Source: Septoria linicola (taxonomy: Eukaryota; Ascomycota; Dothideomycetes; Mycosphaerellales; Mycosphaerellaceae). Taken from it: a DNA stretch of 64,000 nt. The notes beneath the pieces were generated by a model. The model was not told where the DNA came from. It was given only the letters and a program-made list of their open reading frames with translations, and ran no database searches. Numbering within the stretch: position 1 is the first letter of the stretch; each line of letters begins with the position of its first letter. Positions 53,709 to 63,211 of this stretch are shown here, piece by piece. The DNA lies in contig CP099427.1 in assembly GCA_024114885.1 (NCBI GenBank), forward strand, positions 2,096,001 through 2,160,000. The letters are read 5' to 3'. Both the position numbers and the translations under genes were made by a program.

Positions 53709-54839
53709 TCACATCCAAGTCAAACCGCTATACTGCACACCACCACTCTCGTAGCCCTTGTCAATCTTGCCATAGGCGTCGAGCTCCTCCTTGCTGGGAC
53801 GCCAAGTGCAGGCGAGCTTAGGAGGCTGATCTGGTAAGCGCTCCAGACGGAAACGTTCGTACTCGACCTTCTCCTCAGGGTGCAGATACGGAGCCTTGCT
53901 GACCACCTTGTACAAGCCATCGTAGCGCACTCCAGCTTCTGGTGCGTGCTCGCCGGCGTAAGAAGTGCGCAGAACTCGGACAGACGTTCCGGTCTCGATG
54001 GACTTCTGGAGAGGCCTCTTGCCCTGAGTGTCTTCATCGACTTTGCCGCCGCTGTATTCAATGGTATCAAAGTCGTCGATGTCGAGATGCTTCTTGCTAG
54101 CGCTGATGACCACGGAGAAGGCGCCACTGGGGCCTGCGTCGATGCCGGCTACTGACTGACCGTGAGCACCACCGACAAGCGCGGCGAGTCGAGATGGATA
54201 CCATTGGCCGAGATGCAGGCCGTTGGCGCCAGGAACTTTGCACGAACGTCTTGGCACGACATTGCTGAGAATCTTGGTGAGCTTGCCGTTGGACCACTTT
54301 CTGAATGCAATGCCTCTCATGATGCCCGCACAGCCCCAGATGGCGTGCTCAGCTAGAGGGAGAAGCACCGCGATGACGTTCACTGTCGATGAAGTCGCCA
54401 CAGCTGGTTCGTCGGGATCCTCTTCCTCTGCAGGCTGCATACCGCCCCAGAACTCGCTCTCGAAATTGCTGAAGAGTTCCTCAGCCTTCTGCTGAAAGCG
54501 CTTAGGAAACGGAATTTCTGCTACTGCGAAGATGAGTTGCAGCACAGAGCCAAGTTTCAAGGCATGCTTGAGAGCTGGGAACATCTCCACGTCTTCGAGA
54601 AAGTCCAGCAGCTTTTGAACGTCATCCTCATATCTGGACGCATCGCGACCTCCGCGAGTGCATGCTGCTGCACGCTTGGTTGATTCGACGGAAGGTTTCA
54701 GCTTTGCATAGTGTTCGTCAAGTCTCTTTCGCGCGACGTCGTTCTCGTCTTGTGCAGCCCATAGAGCCTCTTGCTCCTCCGGCGTCATTGGCTCGACCAC
54801 TGGAGACGACATCTCGTCGAGGTGCTTCAGTCGGATCAT
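53709..54839 (-). CDS. SRA-YDG domain protein, 376 aa
   Basis: One exon; an internal ATG (MSSPVVEPM, residue 10) is the likelier start. Residues about 207-338 are an SRA-YDG domain: GQWYPSRLAALVGGAHGQSV, AGIDAGPSGAFSVVISAS, then DFDTIEYSGGK, TGTSVRVLRTSY and RYDGLYKVV (YDG at 306-308). In animals and plants this fold recognises methylated or hemimethylated cytosine. In fungi its role is poorly defined. The N-terminal half is helical and has no recognised domain; no RING, SET or PHD domain is visible. No signal peptide, so nuclear location is likely (inference). It sits in a genome that clearly performed RIP-type mutation, which in fungi is linked to cytosine methylation. Confidence 0.85.
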   Translation of the reverse strand: MIRLKHLDEMSSPVVEPMTPEEQEALWAAQDENDVARKRLDEHYAKLKPSVESTKRAAACTRGGRDASRYEDDVQKLLDFLEDVEMFPALKHALKLGSVLQLIFAVAEIPFPKRFQQKAEELFSNFESEFWGGMQPAEEEDPDEPAVATSSTVNVIAVLLPLAEHAIWGCAGIMRGIAFRKWSNGKLTKILSNVVPRRSCKVPGANGLHLGQWYPSRLAALVGGAHGQSVAGIDAGPSGAFSVVISASKKHLDIDDFDTIEYSGGKVDEDTQGKRPLQKSIETGTSVRVLRTSYAGEHAPEAGVRYDGLYKVVSKAPYLHPEEKVEYERFRLERLPDQPPKLACTWRPSKEELDAYGKIDKGYESGGVQYSGLTWM

Positions 54840-55448
54840 GGTGGGATCATTGGTACAAGATGCAGTCAGCTCCGGCTTTTATGTCACCTTCGCAGGCAAA
54901 CGTGACTGCTGACTGTTGCCATGGTGCTTTGGTGTCGGCGAGACACGCGACGTGACTTCTGGCCTCCCTTCACTGTACTGGTTGCGTGGAGAATCTTCAC
55001 GCTGGGTAATTCGTTCCTCGCAGGTCTGTTGCAGCCTGAGAGCGTACCGTTTCCAGTCGAGTCACGTTTCCCGTGATCCTGATCTTGTGGTGTCCGTGTG
55101 CGAATCTTCATCCACTTCTGTTGCTTCCGTTTTGGCGCGCGATGCGATCTTCACTGAAGGCGCATGAGGCTGCGCGGCGGGTGAAGAGTAGCCGGAGCGA
55201 TGGATTTTGAAGACTCCGGTCCCCGCGGAGCAGGGGGCGAAAGACTGTTATGCGTCGTCTGGAAAAGCCTGTCGCGGTGTCTTTCGCCATTTCTGTCGCA
55301 TAGCGTGCAAAGTCGTGGCTCCTTGCCCAATGCAGCTCCGAGGAAATCCGCTCTCTCATATCATCATATAAACATTATCTTACAGTCCTGTGCGCCCATC
55401 ATCGTTCTCCTCGTCGTTCAAACTCTCGGTCGATACGTGCTGCACGTC
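54840..55448. other. gap: no gene supported
   Basis: 600 bp that hold the SRA gene promoter. A 137-codon ORF (55200-55613 +) is antisense to the PQ-loop gene end and looks spurious. Confidence 0.45.
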
Positions 55449-56497
55449 TCATACGATGGCTTCGGACTCTTTCTTCTCGCCAAAAGCGTGGAATTGCACA
55501 AAGATGACGGCGTCCTCGACCATGGTGCCGAGCGAGCCGATGAGCCAGGGGAGATTGGTGATGACATATTGGCGTTCGATGGAGTGGAAGAGGATCTGCT
55601 GAGGTCAGTATGAAGCTTAAGTTGTGGTAGAGGAAGGGCAGAACTCACGCCAGCTCCATAAGTCAGATTGCCCAGCAGACTCAGCAGGAAGAACAGCAGA
55701 CTGAGACCATCACAGCTGCGCTCTCGCTGGTTCTTGATGATCTGAGGGATACGCGCGCCGAGATAGCAGACTGCACTGATGTAGCCCAGAATTTCGGCGC
55801 CGATGGGTGTCTCCTCGGAACTGCTTTCTCCCCCTCCAACAGGTGAAGGTCTCCACGCTCCAGTCTTCCACGCGATGGCCCAGCCTGCTGCTCCCACACC
55901 CATGACTAGAAAGATTGACACGCTGTTCTTCAGCCATGTTCTGCCCTTGTTGGGCTCCTCGAGGATCTTGGACAAGCTGTCTCTGCGCTCATTTGTCCCG
56001 CTGCGCTGCCTCTGCAAAGCACTGCTTGCCCTCCGAGAACCCGGCAGGCCCAAATTGTCCTCGGTCACGTCTGTCAATCTCCTCTTCGCAGACTGGTTGG
56101 GAGAAGCACTTCCATTCAGCAGCGGAGTCACCTCGCTGCTCTCACTCCTCTGCATGACTGCATTGCCGACTGGCACGCTCTCCTTCTTCCCACCTGCCGA
56201 CCTCTTCTTGATGCCCAAGTAGTAGAGACATTGCGCGATCAAGACCAGATCCGCGAAGCAGAAGTATACGGCCAAAGCAATTACGGTGGGCACGAGACCT
56301 GCCCAGATTGCGCCCGCGAAATTGGTGATGTCGCCCACAAACCAGATGAAGAGGAAGGTGAGAGAGATGCCGTCTGCGTGGCCGTTGGTGTAGTTCTCAA
56401 TCAATTGAGGAACAAGCAAAAAGATCCAGGCTGCGAGGGAAATGCTGCCAAATATCCCACTCAAGGCTTCGTTCCATGTCAGTGCTATGGGAGACAT
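55449..56497 (-). CDS. PQ-loop vacuolar amino-acid transporter, 331 aa
   Basis: Exon 1 is 56497-55649 and exon 2 is 55595-55449. The 53-base intron (GTGAGT…CAGCAG) joins TYGAG to ILFHSIERQ. I chose MSPIALTW (56497) because it starts just before the first membrane segment. Two PQ motifs are visible: WIFLLVPQLIENYTNG (about 22-37) and GARIPQIIKNQRERS (about 244-258), each followed by a hydrophobic segment; seven membrane segments are likely. A long hydrophilic loop (about 110-200) separates the halves. This is the architecture of the Ypq1/PQLC2 family, which exports cationic amino acids from vacuole or lysosome. C-terminus and intron phase are well supported. Confidence 0.9.
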
Positions 56498-57381
56498 GAT
56501 TGCTCTCTTTCTTGGAGAGCTGTGCAGTTGATGTTGTGTTGCCGATATGAGACTGTCTTTTCCTCCTCTTTTCTGATATCGCTCTCTGTACACGCGACTC
56601 GACCTCTTCAATCTGCTCTCAGCAGTTTTGTGACGCAGAAAGAAAAGTCAACCGTCTATCTCCTCGCGCCAATGGAGGAGCATTGAACAGACGCACCAAT
56701 CACATCGCTGCTGATCCGCCAACTACGGTCGCATCTCGCCGGCGGCCAAGCCTTTCTGCTCTCACCGTTTTCCACCTCCTCACCTCACCACAAAACATCG
56801 AGTCTGCCTGAGGATCTTATCTTCTTCTCCCTCCTTCCAAAACTCAAGCTCTCCTCCAAGACGTTGTAGCTGCAGCATGCGGTCACGCGCACCGACCCCC
56901 CAGCTTGGCTCCTCCTAGCTCAACTTCTGGTATGACTACACACCGATGCATTTCGTCCAATCACCAGCACATCTCGAGGCTGTGCCTGCGCGGCTGCCTC
57001 TTGAAGGATGCAAGTAGCACAAACACTGCCTGAAAGTCTGAAACTCAACTGTCACCGGTCAAGACCAAACATGTCCGTATTTGGTCGAGTACAGCCAATA
57101 GATATGCGCCGAGCCGCCAGACGATGACGGAACGGTATAGCATGACCTCACTGTAGGATTTTCTGAACCTTTGACTCTTTGCTGCGCTGTGCCGCTGCTG
57201 CCATGTGGTATGCACAATAGCGGCAGAAAAATCAAGGCATAAGAAGGAGCACTTGACCGCCTCGCGTGACACGTCTGCACTACTGCTTTTGCTTGGACTT
57301 GTGTTCTGGTTTGTAACGCGACATTGACTACGTCTCTCGCAGGAAACACGCGACGAACCTATTCATCACAGCACAGCAAAA
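56498..57381. other. divergent gap: no gene supported
   Basis: 880 bp between divergent genes, probably with both promoters. Short ORFs only. Confidence 0.45.
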
Positions 57382-58067
57382 ATGCAGGGCAGTCGAATTG
57401 GTCTGCTCGTCGCGAGAGCCTTCCAGGTAAGTCTTTCCTGCAGCTGCAGCACTACCCTGCAAAGCTTCGCTGGACGACATGCGCTTCCACGAGAGAATCT
57501 TGCAGTCGCCATCCCGTAGCAAGAAGGACCACAGAAGTGCTGGCGGATATTGTGCAGGTCTCACACTGACATTGCTCCCTACAGCTCATCTTCGCGATCG
57601 TCCTCCTCGGCGTGTCAATCAGCTTTGTCCAAGACATCAACGCGTTCAGACGTACAGCCGACTTCTACGACCTACGCTACAACCTTGGCCGAATCCCATC
57701 ATCTGCCTACTTTGCAGCTTTCACCGGCGCATGGGGACTGCTCGATGCGCTGGTAGGACTCGTCGGAGCTTTCATCACTGCCATCCCGTGGTTTGTGGTG
57801 ATTGCGTTTGATGCACTGGCTGCCATTTTCTACATTGCTGCTGGAATTGTGAGTTTCTTCTCTTGCCTCTTGCTGAGTCGATGTGATTGGAATGGTGGAC
57901 TGACATGGGTGATTTTGTGATAGAACCTCGCGGTCCTGCGAAGCAACGACGACTACCGCTGCGGTCCATTCTGCACCAAGTGGACCACGACCATTGCGTT
58001 CAGTTTTCTGGGCTTGATCATTACGGTCGTCCTTGTGCCGTTGGTGTTCTTCGCTCGCAGGAAGTAG
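57382..58067 (+). CDS. MARVEL-like four-pass membrane protein, 150 aa
   Basis: Exons are 57382-57426, 57585-57848 and 57924-58067. The introns have GTAAGT/CTACAG and GTGAGT/GATAG ends and phase 0 throughout. Four membrane segments are evident: FAIVLLGVSISFV, AAFTGAWGLLDALVGLVGAF, WFVVIAFDALAAIFYIAAG and FSFLGLIITVVLVPLVFF. The segment between 1 and 2 has the RYNLGRIPSSAYFA type of loop seen in MARVEL-domain (Nce102-like) proteins, and a basic C-terminus (ARRK) follows. Such proteins shape plasma-membrane or vesicle domains. The long first intron (158 bases) is within normal range. No breaks. Confidence 0.85.
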
Positions 58068-58601
58068 AGAGAGAGTGGGAAGAATGGAGAGCTCGGGCAA
58101 GCAAGAAAGTCCATGTGATATAACTGGCGACAGGCCGGATTTTGCCAGAAAACAGAACCCGGGATAACCAGACGAGGAGAAGGAAACATATCGACAGCGG
58201 AGCATACGCCCTTCAGCGATGAGCATTTGATGAGGCATGATTGTAATGATATGCTGCTTGAGTTGAACAGTCGTAGATACCCTGAATTAAGCTTATGATA
58301 TTCTTGCATCGAGATGTCACACGACCCGAGATCCATCTCTTCCTGGACTCAAGTTTCATGCTTGGTAAGTTGGTATCATGCATTGTCTAGTTCACACTCC
58401 CATCCGGCGAGATAGACAACACATAACAACCACGTGGGGTGATAATCTGGTCGACAGCTCTCTCCTCCGAGCTCCACGTCATATCTCCTTGGCGCGCCGA
58501 AGTGAAGCCATCTGACAGCTGACAGCTATATCCGTCACACTCATCTCATCGCATTCTATCTTCCTCCTTTCCTTTCCTTTCCTGTTCCTTCCTACACAAC
58601 C
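58068..58601. other. gap with pyrimidine-rich leader
   Basis: 530 bp. The last 50 bases before 58602 are a TTCCTTTCCTTTCC-type pyrimidine tract, common just upstream of highly expressed fungal genes. Confidence 0.5.
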
Positions 58602-58985
58602 ATGGCCCCTTCCTCTTCCCACCACCACCACCAATCCCACACCCTCACCACAATGTCAACATCCACCAACCTCGGCGATCCCATCCCCTCCAAGGCTCTC
58701 CAGCGGCGCCTCAAATCCCTCGCCAAGCAACAGAATCAACAACGGCCGAAGGTGCGGATTGCGCGTCGCAAAATTCCATCTGCTGCTGCTGTGATGTTGA
58801 GCGGGAAGCAGAAGTTGCTGCAACATCGCGTGAATTTGTTTCGAGGAGTGGAGAAGGGGTCTGGAGGTGCGAGTGTGAAGAGGGATGGAGGGATGGAGGA
58901 GAAGAAGACGAAGTTGGCGAGGAGGAATAAGGTGCGGCGGAGGAATGCGGTCGCGAGGAAGAGGAGGGAGGGGAGGGAGGATTGA
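58602..58985 (+). CDS. small very basic protein, 127 aa, probably nuclear/nucleolar
   Basis: ATG 58602 has an ideal context (ACAACCATGG). The sequence is short, Lys/Arg-rich and disordered, with His/Ser-rich N-terminus and two basic blocks (RPKVRIARRK; KLARRNKVRRRNAVARKRRE). That composition suggests nucleolar or ribosome-assembly proteins such as the Alb1 type, but I cannot assign it to a family. One exon. No breaks. Confidence 0.6.
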   Translation: MAPSSSHHHHQSHTLTTMSTSTNLGDPIPSKALQRRLKSLAKQQNQQRPKVRIARRKIPSAAAVMLSGKQKLLQHRVNLFRGVEKGSGGASVKRDGGMEEKKTKLARRNKVRRRNAVARKRREGRED

Positions 58986-59125
58986 GAGTAAGGGGTGATT
59001 GACGTGTGATGGAAGGGGCAGATGGGTGGGTGCATGAAAGAGTGGGCACATCTGCTTGCTGTCCTCCATGGATTCATGTTCTCAAAGATGAATCTGGGAA
59101 CTCGCTATCATCCGATCCATCAACC

Positions 59126-59628
59126 ATGGCCCACTCAACCAATACCCATATCGCCCAGCTGCGGAAGAGCCTCGAAGCAGCAGAAGCACATATCCGCCTG
59201 CTGAAAGACGAACGCAACATTACCCGAGACAAAGAAGTCCTTCTCGAACAACTGGCACGAGCGTACGGTCAGCTGCAGAGCATCTACGCTACCTACAGCA
59301 ATCCTGCCAAATATTCGTTCAGCTTCGGCGAAGTTGGAGCGTGGGTCAACTCGGTTGAGAATGCTGTGGGAAACGACATTTACAAGGTCGTTTTGGATTG
59401 GAGCTATCAGTTGGATGGTGTGAAATATGTTATCAAGGTGGGTGGCGAGAATTGCCCAGTTGACGAAACATGGCTAGATTGCTAATCTGTTGGCAGGATC
59501 GTGACCCATCTGTCGCGGACAGAGGCTGGACCGGGCACTTGCCGCCGGTGTATGTGCTTTCTAAAGCTGCGAGGAACGAGCTATCTGAAGACGTGCAGGA
59601 GGACGAGCCATCTTCTGGCTGTATATAA
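59126..59628 (+). CDS. coiled-coil protein, 147 aa, two exons
   Basis: Exon 1 is 59126-59437 and exon 2 is 59497-59628; the 59-base intron (GTGGGT…GGCAG) has a GCTAAT branch site. The first ATG in the visible frame (59006) is in poor context, and ATG 59126 (ACCATGGCC) is ideal. Residues 8-45 form a coiled coil (AQLRKSLEAAEAHIRLLKDE and on). The rest has Trp- and Tyr-rich segments. Exon 2 adds DRDPSVADRGWTGHLPPVYV and ends in EDEPSSGCI. The function is unknown. The last four residues include a Cys (SGCI), but the spacing is not a clear prenylation box. Confidence 0.7.
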
Positions 59629-60073
59629 GGACGCAAGCGGCAGGCAAGGTGAACGCAAACTACGCCACATGCTTTTCCACGAAACGAGTGTAGCGCAACA
59701 GTAAACCGCCGAAGGCTCGCAGAGCTTTAAGGTTTCCCGCCTAGCTAAGCGTCCTGAGTTTACAAGCTTCTAATCGTGTTCCGGTAGACAACATGGCACT
59801 GCATACCACGGCCAACACAGTTGCACAACTCTACGACCAGATCGCCACTGTGACTGGCAAGCGCTTCTAACTCCGTTCCTCATCCGTAATGCCTACGGCT
59901 GAAGCACGGTTAAACATCCTGGTCGTGCTAAGTGACGTCAAACATGCTCGCATGCTCGCTTACAACGACACCATGATAAGGGCGATTCGTAAGGTTGTGG
60001 GTAGTTACTGAATAGAAGTGATTGACTGACATCCCTTCTTACCTTGCAAGACTTGCACTTTAGTAGCAACTGA
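59629..60073. other. gap: no gene supported
   Basis: Contains a short GCCGAAGGCTCGCAGAGC word like the repeat near 16430, but no coding sequence. A 5' exon of the oxidoreductase could lie here (a GTAAGG intron candidate at about 59989). Confidence 0.4.
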
Positions 60074-60915
60074 CAGACAGCGACGATTATAGCATCGAAA
60101 CAGAGCATCGCCATCGTTGGCAGCGGCTGGGCTGGCTTTACCCTCGCCCATGCTCTGTCGCTGGCCAAGTATGATGTTGCAGTCATCTCTCCCACGCGAA
60201 CGATTCAGTACACGCCACTGCTAGCAAGCGCTGCTGCTGGCATGTTCAACTTCCGGTGAGTACCTTCTCATGAGCATGACAGCACCAGACTGACAGAATC
60301 AGCCTCGCAGAAGAGCCTGTCCGAAGACGGAATCGACTCCCTGGTCTGAATTATCACAAAGCTACAGTAGATACGATCGACTTCGACAACAGACAGCTAA
60401 ACTGCAAGCCCTCAGTCACAGACATGGCAGGACAGCACCTCCAGGCCGGACACGATTTCACTCTACAATACGACAAGCTAGTCTTGGCTCCAGGCTGTAA
60501 TGTCCAGACCTTTGGCACACTGGGAGCTTTGGAGCATACCACCTTTCTCCGAACCACCGATAACGCTCGCAAGATTCAGCAAAGGGTTCTCGAAATGCTA
60601 GACGCAGCCTCCATGCCAGGACTTGACGACGCCCAACAAAGAGACATTCTCCGTATCATCATCGCGGGCGGAGGCGCGATCGGCATCGAAGCAACCGCCG
60701 AGCTCTTCGACCTATGGCACCACGATCTTCGCCATCTCTATCCTCACCTCGACGGCAAGCTCAGCATCGAGATCCACGACATCGCTCCCGCTCTCCTGAT
60801 CCTCGGCAGCTTTGACAAACGTCTCGGCGAATATGCCCTCCACAAATTAGAAGGTCGTGGCATCAAAATCGAAACGGAAAGCCACATCGAGAAAGTCGAG
60901 CCAGGAGCCCTCTAG
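60074..60915 (+). CDS. type-II NADH dehydrogenase-like FAD protein, truncated; start unresolved
   Basis: Exon A (open from 60074 to 60255) and exon B (60303-60915) join across a 47-base intron (GTGAGT…ATCAG). The N-terminus has the FAD-binding motif SIAIVGSGWAGFTLAHALSL. The second part has YDKLVLAPGC, then the second nucleotide-binding motif IIIAGGGAIGIEATAELFDL, in the order of alternative NADH dehydrogenases / FSP1-like enzymes. It stops at EKVEPGAL, about residue 262, whereas family members run to 380-450, so the C-terminal third is absent. No ATG precedes exon A after a TGA at 60071; an upstream exon must exist or the gene is a fragment. Probably a decaying or mis-assembled gene. Confidence 0.65.
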
Positions 60916-61222
60916 ACGAAAGAACTTTATTGATGCTTCTGATTGGATTCTTACTTGGACTCTTTGCTTGACGCTTTGTTGTGCCGACGTGGCGCACATC
61001 GGCTGTGTAGCAGCTCACGGCGTACGACAGTAACGACACTTGGAGTGCACACTCGGCATCGAAAGCGGCCTGATTGGGAAAGATTCCCCATGGGGAGCGA
61101 TCATCGAACAGGCTTTGCGAGAGGGTGATGCGGCGCGAATTACAACTTCACTTGCCCTGGTAGCAATTGCGGACCAACTTGCAATAACTCAGTGAGGTGC
61201 ACTTTCGGTCGACTTTTCTTCT
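60916..61222. other. gap: no gene supported
   Basis: May hold the degenerate 3' part of the oxidoreductase, but no conserved C-terminal block can be read in any frame. Confidence 0.35.
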
Positions 61223-62102
61223 ATGGTAACAGAGTCAGCTGAGTACAGGCCAGAGAAATCACAAGCCGGGCGCAGTATCTCATTGAGATGTCGTATGTAC
61301 AGATCGAAACACGCTGCGCCGAACGCGATACACCACTACAAGAGCACGTTCTCTACGTGGGTGTTTCACCTGCTGCATGCGGATTTTCCTGGATTCGCTC
61401 GCAATGTGACAAAGGAATATGTCAACACTACAGCACTGAGTATGTATACGGGTAGTGGCGGTCTACAAAGTTTCTTCATCAACCTCGCGAGGTCTACGAA
61501 TGCGGGATCTGCTTGCGCAACAATGCATTGTGGTACGAGCCTGATCGAAGCGCACTTTGCTGATCCACTCAGTCCATCCAGGAAATTATACAATCCCTAT
61601 ATGGGGGAAGTGGACGAAGTGCTCTTCTCCAGAAGGATGACACGGCTGATCAACACATACTGGCTGCTCAGCATTGCTCCATATGCTATCACGGGTAATC
61701 CTAGCGGTAAAGGGCAAGAGTCTAGCAACCTCGACTCTATCATGGGCACAATATCAGTGCCTTACACTGCTCTAAAGTGTAACTTGCTATGGCTTGCGGC
61801 AATGTTGGCGACTTCTACCTTACTCCTCCTTTTGGCCATTGCATCACTTGGCCTGAACTTGGCTCCAACGTGGACCAGATCTCCTAGACTGCTTTGATAC
61901 GATTCTCAAAGACAACAAGTTCGTCGATGTACCAAGTCAGAGTTCGCTGGAAGATGTTGCAGCACGATCCCGAGTGCTTAGGGACGTCGTGATACGCTTA
62001 TGAGATGTGCGACCTGACGCTGACTCTGGATATGCCGCCTACTCTGTAGTAGATGAAGCACGAGACGACGCAAAGCTCAAGCCTCGAAGGAACTACTCAT
62101 GA
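61223..62102 (+). pseudogene. decayed fungal multi-pass membrane protein
   Basis: The 224-codon frame from 61223 contains an SFFINLARSTNAG segment, then RLINTYWLLSIAPYAITGN and a strong hydrophobic helix (WLAAMLATSTLLLLLAIASL). It matches the C-terminal half of a family of large fungal integral membrane proteins as I remember it. After 61880 the rest of the usual tail is in another frame (DTILKDNKFVDVPSQSS, RVLRDVVIRL, TGA near 62000, DVRPDADSGYAAYS…NYS). So there is one frameshift near 61875-61890 and one stop. The N-terminal half of the family is missing upstream. Probably a pseudogene or a fragment. Identification of the family is moderate. Confidence 0.5.
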
Positions 62103-62228
62103 GGTTGGGCAGAGTGATATTGATCAGCCTGACGATACGCTGTAAGAGCTGACTGTTGCTGCTTTGGCTGCTCTGCGAAATTGGCTGCGACCAGCCGTTT
62201 GAAAGCCCGAATCTTTTTTTCTTTCCTT

Positions 62229-62705
62229 TCACCACAACGCCAAAGGATTCGTCGCGTTCGCCGGCTTTGTCTGAAACACATCCCAGTGTTGCTCGATGCA
62301 GCTTTCATTGAATCGAAACACATCCACAATCGCCGAAGGCTCCATCCCCGCTCCTTCCGAGCGATAATGCACCCAGCCTCGATCTCCATCCAATCCTACA
62401 TTCAAGAGCGTGAAGTTCACTCCCGACAAATCGAAACTTTCAAACGCAGCAATGGCGTTCTCACGACCGCTGAGCACATTTGGATTGTGCTGGATGTAGG
62501 ATTCCGCAACGTGCTCGGAGAACGCAGCAGTTGCGTTCTTCTCGATGTAGAATTTCTGGATGAATTGATTGAAGATGGCACGTTGTTGAGTGCTAGAGAC
62601 GGGCTGGCTTGGGCAGTAGGGGCCGTTGAATGGTATTGTGTATGTTGCTGCGATGGGCTGGAGGAGGGCTAAAGCGCCGAGCGAGATGGTGGTGAGGAAG
62701 TGCAT
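62229..62705 (-). CDS. secreted SnoaL-like protein, 158 aa
   Basis: ATG 62705 gives a signal peptide (HFLTTISLGALALLQPIAA). The mature part fits the SnoaL / NTF2-like alpha+beta barrel: AIFNQFIQKFYIEKN, HVAESYIQHNPNVLSGRENA, then NVGLDGDRGWVHYRSEG, VDVFRFN and EQHWDVFQ. SYIQHNP and the EQHWD end are typical of the fungal SnoaL-like 'aldol condensase' group. Secretion is unusual for SnoaL but common for this fungal group. Three N-glycosylation sequons (NAT, NFT, NES) are present. One exon, no breaks. Confidence 0.85.
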   Translation of the reverse strand: MHFLTTISLGALALLQPIAATYTIPFNGPYCPSQPVSSTQQRAIFNQFIQKFYIEKNATAAFSEHVAESYIQHNPNVLSGRENAIAAFESFDLSGVNFTLLNVGLDGDRGWVHYRSEGAGMEPSAIVDVFRFNESCIEQHWDVFQTKPANATNPLALW

Positions 62706-63211
62706 TGTCGCGTTTTGGCAATCGAGGTCGAGAAGATTGTGGTGCTTGCGTGGTACTCCGGATGGGAGAGTGCCAACATATACTTACGATGCACCGGATA
62801 TAAGAAAGTCAGCACTACGGATCACACAGTATTGCTAGTCAAACACCATAGCGATCGCGAATACTGTATCGCTAATCAACACGCTTCAGACTGAGACACC
62901 GGGAGTCAGCAAGTGATGTTCGAAGGGCCAAGACTGGACTGAAGAACCGGCAGTGGGGATTGACCAGGGTGTGAGAACTACTGCTTACCAAGTGCCAGCA
63001 GACTAGCTCAATCACGCGGCGGAATTGGTTGCTTGCGCGTTTGTCGGGCTGTGGATCGGGTTGCATCTTGTCAGCATGCCAAGGACGACAAGGGTCTACG
63101 TAGGGCTCGGCGCAAAGATCGTAAGACTAGTTAGTTAAGATTTTGTGGTGAATATGCCGAAGCTGAAAGCGACACCGCGACGGCAGTCCTTCGAAGATGT
63201 CGCGAATCTAT
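62706..63211. other. gap: no gene supported
   Basis: 500 bp upstream of the SnoaL gene and downstream of the P450 gene. Short ORFs only. Confidence 0.5.

Noticed and set aside
55200..55613. 137-codon + strand ORF with hydrophobic start
   Set aside because: It lies antisense to the well-supported second exon of the PQ-loop transporter.
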